A program made the translations under genes and the position numbers. A stretch of 64,000 nucleotides of DNA. Source: Asaia bogorensis (lineage in GTDB: Bacteria; Pseudomonadota; Alphaproteobacteria; Acetobacterales; Acetobacteraceae). Under the pieces are notes generated by a model. That model saw only the letters and a program-made list of their open reading frames with translations. It ran no database searches and was not told where the DNA came from. This document shows positions 17,438 to 25,894 of the stretch, piece after piece; the stretch's first letter is position 1, and the number at the start of each line of letters is the position of its first letter. Location of the stretch: NCBI GenBank assembly GCA_945868845.1, contig CAMBMS010000004.1:62001-126000 (forward strand). The letters are read 5' to 3'.

Positions 17438-18391
17438 TCAGTGCGTACGCCGGTTGGGCCCGCGGCGCAGGGTCCGGCGCGAGGTGACGGGCGCTTCCGC
17501 CACTTGCTCATACGTGCCGCCCACGTACGAGACGGAGGCATAGCCGGAATTATCCTTGGTACTTTGCTGGCTGTCGCGCGGGCGCAGATCGCGCGGCGCA
17601 GCGTTTAGTTCCGGCATGAGTGTAAAGGTGGTGGGCGCAACGGCGATGGACACGAGCGCAGCGGTCCGGACGGAATAGAGGTCGATCGGGCCAGGAGCGC
17701 TGAGGCGCGCACCGTCCGGGTCGGCATGGGCGGGGGCGGCGGCCAGCATGGTGCCGCCATTAGCCGGGCGTTCATAGATGAAACCGTTGGTCGGGTAGAT
17801 GCTGCCGTAATTGTCGGTGCGGTCCAGTTTCACGCGCACCGCTGTCCAGTCATTGTTATTGGAGACATCGACAACGGAGACGCCGCGGCTGATCAGGCCT
17901 TTGCGCCCACCCGGGCCGGCCCAGTTGGCGTGATCAATTTCGATCTGCCGGCTGTCAATCACCCGGTTGACGACGGCGACATGGCCGAGCCGCATCGAAC
18001 GATTGGCACGGAAGGACAGCACGCTGCTGGCTTCTGGAACCTGACCGCGCGCGTATACCCCGGCAGCATTGCCCCACCAGAGATGCGCATTGCCTGAGAC
18101 GATGATACCCGACGCATTGCGCGCGAACGGCACGCATTGCGGGCCACCGCCGTGGCGTACCACGGCGTGGGGTTTCGCGCCCTTGGCTAGGGCCGGATTG
18201 TGCTTGACGGCAGCGTTCGCGGCCAGGGGCCGGTGGCTCGTGGGTTGGGTTGTTTGCGCCTGGTCGCGCTGTGGCTCCTGCGTTGCGGCATCGGCTTGGG
18301 GTACGGATAGAAACGGCGCGAGGGCCATCGCAAGACCCAACGCGCGAAACCGGCACACCATCTTTCTCGCTCGCGGTTGCGATTCCTGCAT
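17438..18391 (-). CDS. secreted CHAP-domain protein (putative peptidoglycan amidase/endopeptidase)
   Basis: A 317-residue exported protein: a charged n-region, a hydrophobic stretch (ALGLAMALAPFLSV) and a plausible signal peptidase site after ADA near residue 35, then a Pro/Thr/Gln-rich linker and a CHAP domain. The putative catalytic set is Cys86 (GPQCVPFAR), His137 (RLGHVAVVN) and a polar residue in IEIDHANW (His154/Asn156). CHAP enzymes cut peptidoglycan peptides or amides. The C-terminal 100 residues are low-complexity and basic. A start at the second Met (residue 11) is possible. Confidence 0.85.
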   Translation of the reverse strand: MQESQPRARKMVCRFRALGLAMALAPFLSVPQADAATQEPQRDQAQTTQPTSHRPLAANAAVKHNPALAKGAKPHAVVRHGGGPQCVPFARNASGIIVSGNAHLWWGNAAGVYARGQVPEASSVLSFRANRSMRLGHVAVVNRVIDSRQIEIDHANWAGPGGRKGLISRGVSVVDVSNNNDWTAVRVKLDRTDNYGSIYPTNGFIYERPANGGTMLAAAPAHADPDGARLSAPGPIDLYSVRTAALVSIAVAPTTFTLMPELNAAPRDLRPRDSQQSTKDNSGYASVSYVGGTYEQVAEAPVTSRRTLRRGPNRRTH

Positions 18392-18663
18392 GCGTACACC
18401 TGTTTCTATTGATCCCAGACGGGTGGTTCGGTATCAGCGGAATCCCAGGACTGACAACCGAATTTTCCCAGGCTGTGGCATAAATGCTGCAATTTGTCGG
18501 TTTTTGCCTGTGGATAAGAGGTCAAAGACCGGAAATATTCCTATTTCTCTGAATTTATATTTCTGACTGTGACGATAATATCGATTCGAAAGACGGCGTT
18601 ACCGGCTTTGCCAGGTGAGGGGGCGGACCGATGCCCGCCCCCGGCTGCTTGTCGAGCGGCGCT
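18392..18663. other. intergenic region with a perfect DnaA box
   Basis: 272 bp between divergently placed genes (CHAP reads leftward; the ridA 3' end lies to the right). TGTGGATAA at 18509-18517 is a perfect DnaA box; a near-match TGTGGCATAA lies at 18474-18483. The stretch at about 18530-18590 is AT-rich (ggaaatattcc palindrome, aatttatatttct). It probably contains the CHAP promoter. A single good box does not make an origin. Confidence 0.45.
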
Positions 18664-19014
18664 TTACTTGCAGGCTGTGACCATGATCTCCACCAATAGG
18701 CGGGGATCAGCCATATTGGATTCCACACAGGCGCGCACCGGCGCGCCGTTGGCCGGCAGCCAGGCGGACCAGACCTCGTTCAGCGCGTCGCGGTCGCGGA
18801 TGTCCTTCACCCACAGGATCGCCTGCAACAGGCGGGTCTTGTCCGTGCCATTGGTTTCCAGCAGCGCGTCGATCTGTGCCAGCACATCGGCGGTCTGGCC
18901 CTTGATGTCCTTGCTCGTGTCTTTGGCGGTGACGCCCTGGAGATAGACGAAACCGTGATACTCGACCGCCTTGGAAAGGATCTTGTTCGGTTCCGTGCGG
19001 ATGATCTTGCTCAT
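18664..19014 (-). CDS. RidA/YjgF-family protein
   Basis: A 116-residue Rid-family protein; members hydrolyse reactive enamine/imine intermediates or act in catabolic pathways. Family landmarks are GFVYLQGVTA near the N-terminus, QTADVLAQIDALLE, and the C-terminal VESNMADPRLLVEIMVTA with the Arg that binds the carboxylate in active RidA enzymes. GGGAGG precedes the ATG. It may belong to the catabolic operon to the right, separated from it by pseudogenes. RidA itself or one of the Rid1-7 subgroups cannot be decided here. Confidence 0.85.
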   Translation of the reverse strand: MSKIIRTEPNKILSKAVEYHGFVYLQGVTAKDTSKDIKGQTADVLAQIDALLETNGTDKTRLLQAILWVKDIRDRDALNEVWSAWLPANGAPVRACVESNMADPRLLVEIMVTACK

Positions 19015-19334
19015 GGGGAGCCTCCCTGTGCCATTGATGTCGGGCGATGCTTTTCCAACCTTGGCGCGGAAATGGCAAGCCGGGTGGGGAGGCGGGAAGG
19101 TGCCGGACTAACGGACCCACTGGCGATTTCGAGGAAGAGTGTGCGCAGGATTGCGTCGGCGAAGTTTTGATAGCTGGCGGCCGTGATTAGGAAGGTGCCG
19201 GGGCCACCGATGACGCGGTCGCGATAATGCTCTTTCAGCAACGGTTCGAGCCCGAGGATCGGCAGGCCGTTGATGATGATGCCGGCGACGATGGCGGCAT
19301 CGCCCGCGGTGGCGGTCGGATCGATACCGCGCAC
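19011..19334 (-). pseudogene. C-terminal remnant of a DUF1194 (VWA-like) protein
   Basis: The 107-residue frame reads DAAIVAGIIINGLPILG and then VIGGPGTFLITAASYQNFADAI, the hallmark C-terminal part of DUF1194 proteins, which normally have about 240 residues with an N-terminal MIDAS-type VWA start. Upstream sequence in this frame is not DUF1194-like, so the N-terminal half is lost. The tail runs on until its stop overlaps the ridA ATG, which suggests read-through past the original end. Confidence 0.6.
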
Positions 19335-19337
19335 GGC

Positions 19338-19702
19338 GGCTTCCCGGCAGAGATTTCTCTCCGCTGTGTCGTTGTGGCCAACAGCTCGAGCACGTTGTCC
19401 GGGGTTTGCGCCGGCAGGCGCATCCAGAAGGAGAAGATGGCAGGGGAGATCTTGTTGGTGTTGTTGAAGCTGTAAAAGATCAAACCCCGCGCGGGCAGGC
19501 AGAGCGCCACCTACAACGCGGCAATGGCATCCGCCTATTGCCCGGCGCGCAGCAGCCTGAGCCCGAGGCCGTACTGCGCGGGGAAGTAGTTTTCTACACG
19601 GCTGAGAATCTGGCGAAACAGGGCGGCCGCTTCCAGGTGCGGGTGCAGCTGTTCCAGGGCGTTGGCCTGGGTCCTCAGCGTGTCTGGATCGGCGGCGTGC
19701 AT
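19338..19702 (-). pseudogene. TPR/O-GlcNAc-transferase-like gene, internally deleted and stopped
   Basis: One frame from an ATG at 19702 reads a TPR unit (LEAAALFRQILSRVENYF, AQYGLGLRLLRAGQ), then TAG (19535-19537), ADAIAAL, a second TAG (19511-19513), then IFYSFNNTNKISPAIFSFWM and LPAQTPDNVLELLA. The last part matches the C-terminal catalytic region of GT41 (SPINDLY/OGT-type) glycosyltransferases. The TPR start is joined almost directly to the catalytic end, so several hundred residues are missing. Dead gene. Confidence 0.7.
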
Positions 19703-19723
19703 CGCGTGGGCACGGGGGAGTGT

Positions 19724-20785
19724 TCAGCTATTGACCAGGACGTTTTCCGGACGCGCCGGGATCTCGCCGCGTTCCACGCGCAGCACTTGACGCGTTAGCA
19801 TCTCATGCGTAGGCGCGGCGATGCCAGCACGGACACCTTCGCGGGTGATAAAGCCGTTCATGAATTCGATTTCCGTGCGCCTTCCCTTCGCCATATCCTG
19901 GCCCATGGACGGGCGCTGATATTCGCTGCGCGTGTCGTCCGCGGTGCTAGCGTTCAGCTGCGATTCGATCTTGTCCATCGCCGCCGCGTTACCTTCCATC
20001 GCTAGGGCCAGTTGCTCGGGGTCCAATACGCCGACCTTACCAAGCTTGTAGCCGAGTTTTTGGCCAACGCGGACGGATTCGCCACCCAGCTTAATGCAGA
20101 CGCGGCGCACGGCATCGTGGCCATCGCGCTCATTGCCGCCCATGCCGGTGGCCGCCGAAACGCCGTTGCGCATGCCGTTGACGCACAGCTTGGTCCAGCG
20201 TTCGCCCCAGAGATTATCCGTCGCAACTGCGGTATCGACGCAGCCCATGATCTCGGCGATTTCCTGCGTGCGTTTGGTAATGAGCCCACTCGGCTCGCCG
20301 ATATAGAAAGAGGTCACGTTGGGGCGCTTGGAATAGCCGCGGCGGATATGGCCGGGTTCATAGAGATCGACGCCCACGCCGCCCGTTACGATGCAACCAA
20401 GCGTGCGGCCCCAGCCAACGACACTGGCTACGGTTTCTTCGTTGATACAGTTCTGCATGGACACCACACAGCCGCCAGGGGCGAGATATTGCGCGATCAT
20501 CTGCGTCGCCCAGACTGTGTCGTAGGACTTCATGGAAATAAACGCGATATCGATCGGACGCTGCTTGGCGAGGCTCTGCACATCGGTCAGGTGCATGGCG
20601 TTCACCGGAATGGTACGGCGCTCTTCCGGCGTCATGCCGTAGAGATTCATGCCGTGTTCGCGCAGCGCATTGACGTGTTCCGCCCAGGGATCGATCAGGG
20701 TGACATCGTGGCCGGCGCCGGTCAGGTTGGCGCCGACATAGCCGCCCACGGCCCCGGCGCCGACAATGGCAATGCGCTTCAGCAT
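19724..20785 (-). CDS. ketopantoate reductase family protein (PanE/ApbA-like)
   Basis: A 353-residue NADP-dependent 2-oxo-acid reductase-like protein. The Rossmann motif IVGAGAVGGYVGANL opens the protein; SMKSYDT and SMQNCINEE follow the family pattern, and the C-terminal helical domain contains RTEIEFMNGFITREG. True PanE proteins have about 300 residues and vitamin context. Here the gene leads a catabolic-looking operon (GST, HpcH aldolase, RraA-like), so another 2-oxo acid is a likely substrate. AGAGGA lies upstream of the ATG. Confidence 0.85.
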   Translation of the reverse strand: MLKRIAIVGAGAVGGYVGANLTGAGHDVTLIDPWAEHVNALREHGMNLYGMTPEERRTIPVNAMHLTDVQSLAKQRPIDIAFISMKSYDTVWATQMIAQYLAPGGCVVSMQNCINEETVASVVGWGRTLGCIVTGGVGVDLYEPGHIRRGYSKRPNVTSFYIGEPSGLITKRTQEIAEIMGCVDTAVATDNLWGERWTKLCVNGMRNGVSAATGMGGNERDGHDAVRRVCIKLGGESVRVGQKLGYKLGKVGVLDPEQLALAMEGNAAAMDKIESQLNASTADDTRSEYQRPSMGQDMAKGRRTEIEFMNGFITREGVRAGIAAPTHEMLTRQVLRVERGEIPARPENVLVNS

Positions 20786-20848
20786 GGTACTGTGTCCTCT
20801 TGCGTGAGAAGCTCGGCGGCGCCGCCGCCCAGGATTGTTAAGTTTGAA

Positions 20849-21439
20849 TCAGCCCGGCGGTACGGTTTGCGCGATCGGCGGCATGGCGGAAACCTTCGCA
20901 TACCATGCGGTCAGCTTCGGCGCTGCTTGTCGCCAAGGTTCGTTAGCATAGCGGAAATCCAGATAGCCCAGCGCGCAGGCAATGGTGATTTCCCCGATCG
21001 TGGTCAGCGCGCCGAGCTTGTCGGCTTGGGCTTCCAGCACCACGATAGCACGATCGACCTTGCCGCGTTGGGTGGCGATATATTCGATGCGCCCTTCATC
21101 CTGCGGCAGCGCGATCTCACGACGCCGCGGTTGGCACGCATCCATGATGCCGTCGCCCAAGGCCATCTGGCACAGCGCGTTCCAACGCGCCGGGCCGGCG
21201 GCGGGAAACAGTTTTGGCGCACTGCCCAGGCTGTCAAGATATTCACAAATGACTGGGCTGTCATACAGCACCATGCCGTCATCGGTGATCAGGGTCGGCA
21301 CCTTGGAGAGCGGGTTGGACTTGGCCAGCTCGCCACTACCGGCGGCGGGAATCCATTTTTCGAGGGTCAGGCCACGCGAAATAACGCATGCCATTGCCTT
21401 ACGCACATAGGGGCTGTTGGGGGAGTAGGCGATTTTCAT
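20849..21439 (-). CDS. glutathione S-transferase family protein
   Basis: A 196-residue GST. The N-terminal thioredoxin fold starts MKIAYSPNSPYVRKAMACV, with the SPNSPYVRK glutathione-site loop, NPLSKVPTLITDDG (cis-Pro) and YDSPVICEYLDS. The C-terminal helical domain carries GEITIACALGYLDFRY. It is most like the GstA/YfcF-type bacterial GSTs. It sits in the operon between the HpcH aldolase and the reductase gene, suggesting a role in isomerising or conjugating a pathway intermediate. Confidence 0.88.
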   Translation of the reverse strand: MKIAYSPNSPYVRKAMACVISRGLTLEKWIPAAGSGELAKSNPLSKVPTLITDDGMVLYDSPVICEYLDSLGSAPKLFPAAGPARWNALCQMALGDGIMDACQPRRREIALPQDEGRIEYIATQRGKVDRAIVVLEAQADKLGALTTIGEITIACALGYLDFRYANEPWRQAAPKLTAWYAKVSAMPPIAQTVPPG

Positions 21440-21466
21440 GGAGCGTTTCCTGCTAAGTTAAGCCGT

Positions 21467-22252
21467 TTAGTCGGTGATGGCCTTGCGAACGCCGGACGTC
21501 CAGGCGGAGGCCGCGGCATTGATGAAGCCGATATCGGCCTGGGTGGTGAGGAAGCTCATGCCCCGCTTGACCCAGGCGGCCTGGCTGGCGATATCGCGCA
21601 AGCCGCCAAGGCCGGCGAATTTATTGTTTACCTTCGCCGCTGCTATGACGCGCAGCAACGCGGTTTCCAGTTCCGGGCCGACGAATTTTCCCGGCAGGCC
21701 CATATTGACCAGTAGATCATTGGTGCCGACATGCAGCACGTCGATACCGTCGACCTTGGCGATTTCCTCCACATTGGCAAGGCCTTCCGGCGTTTCGATC
21801 ATGCAGACTACGACGGTGGAGGCATTGAGCTGGCGCGTGGCATCGGCGATCGGCATCGAACGGTGATTGAATTGCGGGTAGCCGCCGCCGACGGAACGCC
21901 GTCCCACGGGTGGAAATTTTGTGATTGCGACGGCCTTGCGGGCCTGCTCCACCGTGTTGACATCGGGGAAAATAATCCCAGTGATGCCGTTATCGAGCAA
22001 TTGCGGAGTCGAAAGATCATCGGTGCCGAGCACGCGCGCCATCGGTGCTACACCCACGCCCAAAGCGGCCTGGGCGATGTGCGAAATGGTTTCGGGATCG
22101 AAGATGGCGTGCTGGCCGTCGATGAAAATAAAATCATGGCCGGTAGTCGCTGCGATGCGAGCGATGTCACCGGAGCGGGCGATGCGGACATTCATGCCCA
22201 TCGCCACATCCCCGGCGCGCATGCGCGTAAGAACGGGGTTTTGCAGGTCCAT
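21467..22252 (-). CDS. HpcH/HpaI aldolase/citrate lyase family protein
   Basis: A 261-residue class II (metal-dependent) pyruvate aldolase-type protein. Family landmarks are FIFIDGQHAIFD (the usual WxDxEH equivalent; His is present), MARVLGTDDLSTPQLLDNG, GIIFPDVNTVEQAR, VVCMIETPEGLANVEEI with the metal-binding Glu, and HVGTNDLLVNMGL with the Asp. Relatives cleave 4-hydroxy-2-oxo acids to pyruvate and an aldehyde. It is followed upstream in the operon by an RraA-like gene, whose family also includes pyruvate aldolases. Confidence 0.88.
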   Translation of the reverse strand: MDLQNPVLTRMRAGDVAMGMNVRIARSGDIARIAATTGHDFIFIDGQHAIFDPETISHIAQAALGVGVAPMARVLGTDDLSTPQLLDNGITGIIFPDVNTVEQARKAVAITKFPPVGRRSVGGGYPQFNHRSMPIADATRQLNASTVVVCMIETPEGLANVEEIAKVDGIDVLHVGTNDLLVNMGLPGKFVGPELETALLRVIAAAKVNNKFAGLGGLRDIASQAAWVKRGMSFLTTQADIGFINAAASAWTSGVRKAITD

Positions 22253-22269
22253 TTAATTTTTTCTCCGGG

Positions 22270-22977
22270 TTACTTCTGCATTTTCGTCCAGGCTTCGTAG
22301 CGAGCCTTGGTTTCCGCGTTCATCGGATAGAGGCCGGGGAGCGGAATCCCTTTATTGACCTCGCCCATGATCCAGCCTTCGTGGCGTTCCTGCTCCATCG
22401 CTTCTTCCGTGACGGAAGCGACCATGGTTTGTGGGATGAGCACCGCGCCATCGTCATCTACCACGATCACATCGCCAGGGAGCACGGCGACGCCGCCGCA
22501 GCCGATCGGTTCCTGCCAGGCGACGAAAGTAAGACCAGCGACGGACGGTGGCGCGGCAGCGCCGGAACACCAGACCGGCAGGCCGGTGCCGAGCACGCCG
22601 GCGACATCACGCACCACGCCGTCGGTGACGAGGCCGGCGACGCCGCGCTTGGCCATGCGCGCGCATAGAATGTCGCCGAAGATGCCGGCATCCTGGCAGC
22701 CCATGGCATCGACGACGGCGACGCAGCCTTCCTCCATCGCCTCGATCGCGGCACGGGTTGAGATTGGGGAAGCCCAGGAGGCAGGAGTGGCAAGGTCTTC
22801 ACGAGCGGGGACGAAGCGGAGCGTGAAGGCCTCTCCCACCAGCCGCTTCTGGCCGGCGCGCAGTGGCCGCGCGCCGCGCATCCAGACATTACGCAGGCCT
22901 TTTTTGAGCAGCACCGTGGTCAGGGTGGCGGTGGTGATGGTGGAAAGCTGGTCTTTCAGGCGCGCGTCGAGGCTCAT
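22270..22977 (-). CDS. RraA-like / 4-hydroxy-4-methyl-2-oxoglutarate aldolase family protein
   Basis: A 235-residue protein of the RraA/HMG-aldolase family. The core GVAGLVTDGVVRDVAGVLGTGLPVWCSG gives the metal/substrate loop with the G-x-R-D arrangement of aldolases of this family, followed by VLPGDVIVVDDDGAVLIP. True RraA regulators of RNase E are shorter (about 160 residues). The length and the aldolase neighbours favour a catabolic role. The ATG at 22977 follows GGGA; an ATG four codons earlier is possible. Confidence 0.82.
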   Translation of the reverse strand: MSLDARLKDQLSTITTATLTTVLLKKGLRNVWMRGARPLRAGQKRLVGEAFTLRFVPAREDLATPASWASPISTRAAIEAMEEGCVAVVDAMGCQDAGIFGDILCARMAKRGVAGLVTDGVVRDVAGVLGTGLPVWCSGAAAPPSVAGLTFVAWQEPIGCGGVAVLPGDVIVVDDDGAVLIPQTMVASVTEEAMEQERHEGWIMGEVNKGIPLPGLYPMNAETKARYEAWTKMQK

Positions 22978-23050
22978 GGCGTATCCCATCGGTGGCCGAT
23001 GGAGCCGAGGCTATACGAGTTTCGCCGGGAGTAAACCTAGCGAACCGAAA

Positions 23051-23473
23051 TCAGCCAGTGATGTCGGTGGCGGCAAAAAAGAAAGCGATTTCCACCGCGG
23101 CATTCTCGGCGCTGTCGGAGCCATGCACGGAATTAGCCTCGATGCTTTCGGCGAACTGGGCGCGGATGGTGCCGGGGGCAGCCTTCGCCGGGTCGGTGGC
23201 GCCCATCGCCTCGCGATTGCGCGAGACAGCGTCCGGGCCTTCCAGCACCTGCGCGACCACCGGGCCAGAGATCATGAAATTCACCAGATCGTGGTAGAAC
23301 GGGCGCGCAGCGTGTACGGCGTAGAATGCCTGGGCCTGGGCCTGCGTCAGTTGTAGGCGCTTTTGCGCGACAATGCGCAGGCCGGCCGCTTCCAGACAGG
23401 CATTGACCTTGCCGGTGAGGTTCCGCCGCGTGGCGTCGGGCTTGATGATGGAAAGGGTACGCTCGGTCGCCAT
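23051..23473 (-). CDS. ndk: nucleoside diphosphate kinase
   Basis: Transfers the gamma-phosphate of ATP to nucleoside diphosphates through a phospho-histidine. The 140 residues start [21 protein letters not shown]. His117 in ANSVHGSDS is the phosphorylated residue, and the GTIRAQFA segment precedes it as usual. The frame extends far upstream, but the ATG at 23473 gives the canonical start with CGGAG upstream. Divergent from the ABC-F gene across 127 bp. Confidence 0.97.
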   Translation of the reverse strand: MATERTLSIIKPDATRRNLTGKVNACLEAAGLRIVAQKRLQLTQAQAQAFYAVHAARPFYHDLVNFMISGPVVAQVLEGPDAVSRNREAMGATDPAKAAPGTIRAQFAESIEANSVHGSDSAENAAVEIAFFFAATDITG

Positions 23474-23600
23474 GGGGACTGCTCCGGTATCGTCTCTGGG
23501 TTGGGGCGCGGCTTTATCGCGGGTGGGGAATGGGGGCAAGTCCCAAGGGAGGTTTGGGTGTGGGCTTGGCGCGGCGGGTTGGGGCGCGTAAATCGCGGGC

Positions 23601-25466
23601 ATGAGCCTGCTAGTTATCAACGGCCTGACCCTAAGGATGGGCGGGCGAACCCTGCTGGACCGTGCCGACCTGTCGGTCGAGCCGGGGCGGCGTGTCGGGC
23701 TCGTGGGGCGCAACGGAGCTGGCAAATCCACTCTGCTGCGCTCTATCGCCGGCGAAATCACGCCCGATGGCGGCGAAATCCGCCTGGCTCAGCGCGCACG
23801 CCTGGCGCAGGTGCGCCAAGAAGCGCCGGAAGGCGAGGGCAGTCTTTTAGATGTCGTCCTACAGGGCGATCCCGAGCGGCTGGCTTTACTGGCGGAGGCC
23901 GAAACCGCGGCCCCAGAGAAATTGGCCGAGCTGCATGAACGGCTGTACGCCATCGGCGCCGACAGCGCCCCGGCGCGCGCCGGCGTGATTCTAGCCGGCC
24001 TCGGTTTCGATGCGGCGGCACAGGCGCGGCCGGTGGCGTCGTTCTCCGGCGGTTGGCGCATGCGCGTGGCGTTGGCCGCAGCGCTGTTCGCCAACCCTGA
24101 TATTCTTTTACTTGACGAGCCGACGAACCATCTGGATCTCGAAGCGACTTTGTGGCTGGAAAATTGGTTGTCGCACTTTCCCGGCGCGGCACTGATCGTC
24201 AGCCATGACCGCGCCCTGCTCGACAAGGTCGTGCACGCCATTGCCCATCTGGATCGTGGCAAAATTGCGCTAACCCCAGGCGGCTTCGATGAGTTCGTGC
24301 GTATCAAGACCGAACGTGCTTTGCAGCAAACCCGCACGGCGGAGACGGTGGCGCGGGAACGCGCGCATATCCAGTCCTTCGTCAATCGCTTTCGCGCGCA
24401 GGCGACGAAGGCGCGCCAGGCCCAATCGCGTCTGAAGGCGCTGGCGCGTTTACCGCAGATCGAGGCGGTGATCGAGGATGCGCCGACACGGTTTAACTTT
24501 CCCGAGCCCGCACGCCTATCTCCGCCGATCCTGGCGCTGGATCGCGTTACAGTTGGATATGACGGCATAGAAATTTTACGTGGCCTGTCGCTAACGATCG
24601 ATATGGATGACCGCATCGCGCTTCTAGGCGCGAATGGCAATGGCAAATCCACGCTTGCAAAATTACTGTCCGGGCGGCTGGAGCCGATGTCCGGGGAAAT
24701 TCGGCGTGGTCCGAAACTGCGCGTAGGATATTTTGCGCAGCACCAGACGGATGAATTAGTGATGGGCGACAATCCAATCCACCACATGGCGCGCACCATG
24801 CCACGTGCAACGCCGCCGCATGTGCGCGCCCAGTTGGCACGGTTTGGCCTGGATGCGGATCGCGCCGAAACACCCGTCGCAAATCTATCGGGCGGGGAGA
24901 AGGCACGACTTTTACTTGCCATCGCTACGCGTGACGCGCCGCAATTATTGATCCTAGACGAGCCGACGAACCATCTCGATATCGATGCGCGCGAGGCCTT
25001 GGTGAAAGCGCTGGCTGATTTCGCTGGCGCGGTGTTGCTGATCACGCATGATCCGCATCTGGTGGAGCTGGTTGCCGACCGACTGTGGCTGGTCGGTAAT
25101 GGTAGCGTGAAGCCGTTCGATGGCGATCTGGATGATTACCGAGAGTTGCTCGCAGAAAAATCACGTGCCGCCGCGCGCGGGGAGGCGGCCCAGCCACGCA
25201 AGGACGATCGCCGTGAACGCGCCGAGGCCCGCGCCGCGCTTGCCCCCTTGCGCAAACGCGCCAGGGATGCGGAGGCGCGTATTGCCAACTTGTCGGCCGA
25301 AAAGGTCCGGATCGAGCAGACACTAACAGACCCAGCGCTCTACGCCCCTGGCCGGACCGGCGAAGTCACCGCGGCCCACACCCGCCTCGCCGCCATCACG
25401 CGCGAAGTCGTGGCCGCCGAAAACGACTGGCTAGCGGCGGAGGAAGCGCTGGCGGGGTCAAATTGA
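23601..25466 (+). CDS. ABC-F family ATPase (Uup/YheS-like)
   Basis: A 621-residue soluble protein with two ABC domains and no membrane part. Domain 1 has Walker [10 protein letters not shown], signature SFSGGWRMR and [14 protein letters not shown] charged linker of about 80 residues follows (the P-site tRNA interaction motif region, [17 protein letters not shown]). Domain 2 has [18 protein letters not shown] and [13 protein letters not shown]. The C-terminus is a coiled coil ([18 protein letters not shown]). ABC-F proteins act on ribosomes or, in Uup's case, on DNA/ribosome precursors. The coiled-coil tail fits Uup or YheS; the exact subfamily is not decided. Confidence 0.93.
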   Translation: MSLLVINGLTLRMGGRTLLDRADLSVEPGRRVGLVGRNGAGKSTLLRSIAGEITPDGGEIRLAQRARLAQVRQEAPEGEGSLLDVVLQGDPERLALLAEAETAAPEKLAELHERLYAIGADSAPARAGVILAGLGFDAAAQARPVASFSGGWRMRVALAAALFANPDILLLDEPTNHLDLEATLWLENWLSHFPGAALIVSHDRALLDKVVHAIAHLDRGKIALTPGGFDEFVRIKTERALQQTRTAETVARERAHIQSFVNRFRAQATKARQAQSRLKALARLPQIEAVIEDAPTRFNFPEPARLSPPILALDRVTVGYDGIEILRGLSLTIDMDDRIALLGANGNGKSTLAKLLSGRLEPMSGEIRRGPKLRVGYFAQHQTDELVMGDNPIHHMARTMPRATPPHVRAQLARFGLDADRAETPVANLSGGEKARLLLAIATRDAPQLLILDEPTNHLDIDAREALVKALADFAGAVLLITHDPHLVELVADRLWLVGNGSVKPFDGDLDDYRELLAEKSRAAARGEAAQPRKDDRRERAEARAALAPLRKRARDAEARIANLSAEKVRIEQTLTDPALYAPGRTGEVTAAHTRLAAITREVVAAENDWLAAEEALAGSN

Positions 25467-25490
25467 TCAGAGTTAGGCCCACAAACACCA

Positions 25491-25506
25491 TATTTCACGT
25501 GAAACA
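25491..25506. other. parS-like ParB-binding palindrome
   Basis: TATTTCACGTGAAACA differs at one position from the widely conserved parS sequence TGTTTCACGTGAAACA, and its 12-bp core TTTCACGTGAAA is a perfect palindrome. It lies just after the ABC-F stop codon. parS sites cluster near chromosome origins and nucleate ParB spreading. A second site is at 57673-57688. Confidence 0.7.
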
Positions 25507-25549
25507 ATCCACAGCCCCAGCGGCTCTGCCCGCTGCCCAGGAGGATCCT

Positions 25550-25894
25550 ATGGCCTCTCACTATATTAACGTTACTACCATTGGACCGGCCGTACGCGTC
25601 GATCATGCTCGCCTCGCGCAACTCCGCATCGGCATGATAGACCACGTTGTCCTGCACGCCGATCTGGAGGAGGCCACCCTAATGCTCGCCAATGGTATCG
25701 TCGAGGCCACGCCGTTCGTGCTGAAATTAACGAAACGCTCGCTTAATTTCCCCGTGGGCATGAGCGGTCTTCGTGACGCGCTCACCGCGCATTTCGATAC
25801 GTATCAGCTTTCCCATGTCTTGGATGCGCTTCAGCAGCAGCGCGCCCAGGCCTGCTTAGAAGGCGCCACCGCACCCGTCCAGGCGGGCGGATGA
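25550..25894 (+). CDS. short protein resembling the C-terminal part of an enoyl-CoA hydratase (crotonase)
   Basis: 114 residues from an ATG with a near-perfect AGGAGG 5 bases upstream. Residues 28-90 read LAQLRIGMIDHVVLHADLEE, then TPFVLKLTKRSLN and HFDTYQLSHVLDAL, a pattern like crotonase C-termini (the region after the active site, with the HFDT.QLSH end seen in enoyl-CoA hydratases). The first 20 residues do not look like crotonase. The catalytic glutamates and oxyanion loop are absent, so it cannot be an active hydratase. It overlaps the pfkB-family start by four bases (ATGA). It may be a domesticated fragment; the homology call is by eye. Confidence 0.55.
   Translation: MASHYINVTTIGPAVRVDHARLAQLRIGMIDHVVLHADLEEATLMLANGIVEATPFVLKLTKRSLNFPVGMSGLRDALTAHFDTYQLSHVLDALQQQRAQACLEGATAPVQAGG

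Noticed and set aside
19015-19030. GGGAGGCTCCC overlapping the ridA ribosome site as a possible switch
   Set aside because: The inverted repeat leaves too small a loop for a stable stem, so sequestration is not convincing.
20012-21715. 567-codon open frame on the plus strand
   Set aside because: It lies antisense to the ketopantoate-reductase-like and GST genes, which have clear family motifs; long antisense frames are normal in GC-rich DNA, and its product resembles nothing.
23789-25045. 418-codon minus-strand frame
   Set aside because: Antisense to the ABC-F ATPase, Ser/Arg-rich shadow composition.
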